From assembly GCA_028343855.1 (NCBI GenBank), contig JAOLZN010000009.1, positions 1-52,252 on the forward strand: DNA of 52,252 nt, written 5' to 3'. Both the position numbers and the translations under genes were made by a program. This DNA is from Candidatus Nitrosopumilus sp. (lineage in GTDB: Archaea; Thermoproteota; Nitrososphaeria; Nitrososphaerales; Nitrosopumilaceae). The notes under the pieces are model-generated. The model ran no database searches and was not told where the DNA came from. It saw only the letters and a list, made by a program, of their open reading frames with translations. The stretch's first letter is position 1; each line of letters starts with the position of its first letter. This document shows, piece after piece, positions 49,840 through 52,252 of the stretch.

Positions 49840-50817
49840 ATGGAAAAAATAATGCTAGGTAATGATTTAAAAATTTGTAGAATTCTAAATGGAATGTGGC
49901 AAGTAGCAGGCGGTCATGGACAGATTAATTCTGAATCAGCAATAAAAGATATGCAAAGATATCAAGAATTAGGCTTCACAACATGGGATCTTGCAGATAT
50001 TTATGGTCCTGCAGAATCATTAATTGGAAAATTTAGTAAAAAAAATGAATATGATTTTCAGGCATTTACGAAATTTGTTCCTAATCCAGGTCCAATGAGC
50101 AACAGTATTGTAACACACTATATTGATGAGTCATTAAAAAAAATGAACACAGATTGTATTGATTTACTACAATTTCATTGGTGGGATTATCAAGATTCTA
50201 GTTATCTTGATGCATTAAAACACTTATCAAAATTACAAAATGAAGGAAAAATAAAACATCTAGGATTAACAAATTTTGATACTGAAAGGATTAAAATAAT
50301 TATTGAAAATAATTTTAAAATTATATCAAATCAAGTTCAATATTCTATTTTAGATCAAAGACCAGAAAAAATAATGGTACCATTTTTTATCAAATATGGA
50401 ATTCAAATTCTCAGTTATGGAACTCTATTAGGTGGATTTTTTTCAGAAAAATATCTTAACGTAGATGAACCCACTAGAGCAGATTTAACTACAGCAAGTT
50501 TACAAAAATACAAAAATATGATTGACATATGGGGAGGATGGGAATTATTTCAAGAATTATTAATAATTTTAGACAATATATCAAAAAAACATAATTGTAG
50601 TATTGCAAATATTGCTACAAGATTTATTCTAGATAAACCACAAGTTGCAGGCGTTATAATTGGAGCCAGATTAGGAATTTCGGATCATAGAGAAGACAAT
50701 TCTAAAGTGTTTGAATTAAAATTAGATCAAGATGATATTTCATTAATATCTTCAGTCACTTCAAAATCAAATGATTTGTTTGATACAATAGGTGATTGTG
50801 GAGATGAATATAGATAA
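49840..50817 (+). CDS. Aldo/keto reductase
   Basis: 325 residues from the ATG at 49840; an in-frame GTG at 49798 would add 14 residues. Numbered from the GTG, the catalytic tetrad is D64 and Y69 in TWDLADIYGPAE, K92 in FTKFVPN and H127 in LLQFHWWDY. The IKHLGLTNFD and SNQVQYSILDQRP segments are typical of the family, as is VIIGARLGISDH at the NADPH end. It reduces aldehydes or ketones with NADPH; substrate unknown. The DUF72 gene begins 5 bases after its stop, so the two are likely cotranscribed. Confidence 0.9.
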   Translation: MEKIMLGNDLKICRILNGMWQVAGGHGQINSESAIKDMQRYQELGFTTWDLADIYGPAESLIGKFSKKNEYDFQAFTKFVPNPGPMSNSIVTHYIDESLKKMNTDCIDLLQFHWWDYQDSSYLDALKHLSKLQNEGKIKHLGLTNFDTERIKIIIENNFKIISNQVQYSILDQRPEKIMVPFFIKYGIQILSYGTLLGGFFSEKYLNVDEPTRADLTTASLQKYKNMIDIWGGWELFQELLIILDNISKKHNCSIANIATRFILDKPQVAGVIIGARLGISDHREDNSKVFELKLDQDDISLISSVTSKSNDLFDTIGDCGDEYR

Positions 50818-50822
50818 AAAAT

Positions 50823-51614
50823 ATGGAAATCAAAATTGGGTGTACTGGATGGAGTTATCAAGGATGGTCTGGAACTTTTTATCCAAAAAATCTAAAAAGT
50901 TCTGAATGGCTAAAATATTATGCACAAATTTTTAGCATCACTGAAATAAATTCAACATTTTATAAAATACCATCACAAGAAATTGTTAGGAAATGGAATG
51001 TAGATACACCAAGACATTTTAAATTTACAGCTAAATTCCCATCAATTATTACACATGAAAAACGATTAGATAACATAAATTCAGAAGTTTTCTCATTTCT
51101 AACATCACTTTTACCTATTCATGAAAAAATTTCAGCACTAGTATTACAATTACCACCATCACTAACTTTTGATGAAGCAAAACCAAGATTAGAAAAACTA
51201 TTTGATATGTTACCTAATGATTTTGTATATCCAATTGAAGGAAGACACGAATCATGGTTTACTGAGAAAGCGTTGAATTATTTTAAACAGAAAAAACATT
51301 GTCTTGTTTGGAATGTGGTAGAGGGTGTAAACAATCCATTTCCAATAACATCAGACTATCTTTATGTTAGATTAATTGGAGATAGAAGTATTCCAAATAA
51401 ACAATTTGGTACAATAAGAAAAAATAAATCAAATTTTATTAAAAAATGGGCACAAAAATTGACAGAAATTTCAGATATTCCACTAGCAATGGTAATGGCC
51501 AATAATCATTTTGAGGGATTTGGGCCTGCAACTGCAAATAATTTAGGAGAAAATTTGGGAAAGATGGAATTAATTTGGGAAGAGAAAAAACAAAAAACAA
51601 TAGGAAATTTTTAA
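50823..51614 (+). CDS. DUF72 family protein
   Basis: 263 residues, TIM-barrel DUF72 (YecE-like). Begins IKIGCTGWSYQGWSGTFYP and continues EINSTFYKIPSQEIVRKW, FKFTAKFPSIITH, and near the end MVMANNHFEGFGPATANNL, the pattern of the family. Function not established; the fold and conserved acidic/aromatic cleft suggest an enzyme. Operon partner of the aldo/keto reductase. Confidence 0.9.
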   Translation: MEIKIGCTGWSYQGWSGTFYPKNLKSSEWLKYYAQIFSITEINSTFYKIPSQEIVRKWNVDTPRHFKFTAKFPSIITHEKRLDNINSEVFSFLTSLLPIHEKISALVLQLPPSLTFDEAKPRLEKLFDMLPNDFVYPIEGRHESWFTEKALNYFKQKKHCLVWNVVEGVNNPFPITSDYLYVRLIGDRSIPNKQFGTIRKNKSNFIKKWAQKLTEISDIPLAMVMANNHFEGFGPATANNLGENLGKMELIWEEKKQKTIGNF

Positions 51615-51628
51615 ATTAAAAAATAAAG

Positions 51629-52156
51629 TTATTTAGTAAGACCCATTGCTTCACCAAAATAATATCCACTAAGTATAGTAATGGATGCCCAAATACAGGA
51701 ACCAATAAAAGTAAATAAAATAAATTTAGGAATTTTCATTTTTAATAATCCAGCAGGTACTGAAATCATTTCTCGCATAACTGGAACCATTCTTCCAATC
51801 AAAACTGCCTTATCACCATATTTTTCAAACCATATTTCCACACGTTCTAATTTTTGTTCAGTGATTCTAAAATTTTTTAAATATCTTAGTAAAACAGTAC
51901 GTCCAAGTTTCAATGCAATTAGATAGATGATAGATGTTCCAATGGTTGCACCAGTTGCTCCAAGAATAATCATAGGAATCACTTCAAGTAATGGAATTCC
52001 TTGTTGTGATGCTAGAAATCCAGCTGTTGGAAATATTGCGAGAGTTGGAATTGGAGGAATTACAGTTTCAATTAATGCAGCAAAAAATATTCCTTCATAA
52101 AGATGATCACCTAAAAAATCTGCAATAAATATTAAAAACGAATCAAATGGTTCCAT
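51629..52156 (-). CDS. DedA family (SNARE-associated/VTT) membrane protein
   Basis: 175 residues. Conserved E-x-x-x-P-P-I-P-x-x-x-x-F-P as ETVIPPIPTLAIFPTAG (30-46), the reentrant-loop signature, and the GRMVPVMREMISVPAGL motif with the G-R-x-x-P-x-x-R. Several transmembrane helices. DedA proteins act in membrane homeostasis, with lipid scramblase or transport roles suggested. It converges on the DUF72 gene with a 14-base gap. The ~95 bases beyond its ATG to the window end are AT-rich and show no gene. Confidence 0.92.
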   Translation of the reverse strand: MEPFDSFLIFIADFLGDHLYEGIFFAALIETVIPPIPTLAIFPTAGFLASQQGIPLLEVIPMIILGATGATIGTSIIYLIALKLGRTVLLRYLKNFRITEQKLERVEIWFEKYGDKAVLIGRMVPVMREMISVPAGLLKMKIPKFILFTFIGSCIWASITILSGYYFGEAMGLTK

Positions 52157-52252
52157 TTCTTTTTTCAGAGAAATCTTACTAAATTACCTTACGAGAGATT
52201 GTTTTAATGAAATACTTTATTTTATGCCTAAGTAGTAGTAGTAAAAAATATT

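Overview
The window comes from an A/T-rich archaeal genome, most likely a Nitrosopumilus-like member of the Nitrososphaerota (Thaumarchaeota, ammonia-oxidising archaea). The grounds are the archaeal information-processing set (Alba, aIF6, RFC large and small subunits, MCM, GINS, Hel308, archaeal-type tRNAs), TATA boxes about 25 bp upstream of apparently leaderless start codons, a complex I that ends at NuoA-D/H-N with no NADH module, Sulfolobus-type dicluster ferredoxins, and a stand-alone biotin carboxylase / carboxyltransferase / biotin-carrier trio as used in the archaeal 3-hydroxypropionate/4-hydroxybutyrate carbon fixation cycle. No ammonia monooxygenase gene, mobile element, CRISPR array, rRNA or prophage is visible. 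It reads as a compact core chromosomal region with very short intergenic gaps.

Layout: 1-5.7 kb holds the start of a secreted CLIATAAYGS-box protein, a RimI-like acetyltransferase, a site-2 protease, a LarA-fold protein, pyrE, a CADD-type (para-aminobenzoate) protein, two tRNAs and a prenyl diphosphate synthase. 5.7-16.1 kb is the eleven-gene nuo operon on the minus strand (transcribed A-B-C-D-H-I-J-K-M-L-N). 16.2-22.9 kb has a peroxiredoxin, the acyl-CoA carboxylase trio, then a Cys-rich protein, rfcL and an unrecognised protein. 23.0-28.6 kb has an IMPase-family phosphatase, a ferredoxin reductase-like flavoprotein, a small DUF1059 gene, a glutamyl-tRNA reductase homologue lacking the usual catalytic Cys, two tRNAs and argH. 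28.7-34.8 kb has an MIP18 Fe-S assembly protein, the sdhACDB operon, a PadR regulator with a striking operator, an isocitrate-lyase-family enzyme, alba and a HEAT protein. 34.9-39.1 kb has a second flavoprotein, a nucleotidyltransferase and an ilvE/Gfo-Idh/Trm112-like/hexapeptide-transferase run. 39.1-46.2 kb is a DNA replication and repair block (GINS, MCM, Hel308, RfcS) with a GT4-type sugar-phosphate transferase. 46.3-52.2 kb has two ferredoxins, aIF6, hisS, an aldo-keto reductase, a DUF72 protein and a DedA membrane protein.

How the genes fit together: complex I without its NADH module, complex II, two dicluster ferredoxins and two FNR-like flavoproteins could form an electron-distribution network, and the carboxylase trio feeds carbon fixation. 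The replication genes are grouped with GINS next to MCM and Hel308, and RfcS is divergent from them. The observations I would look at first are the Cys-to-Ala change in the HemA homologue, the loss of a near-invariant Glu in NuoA, the CADD-type protein with all its metal-ligand positions, the tandem palindromic operator at the PadR start, and the identical strong promoters of the two ferredoxin genes.
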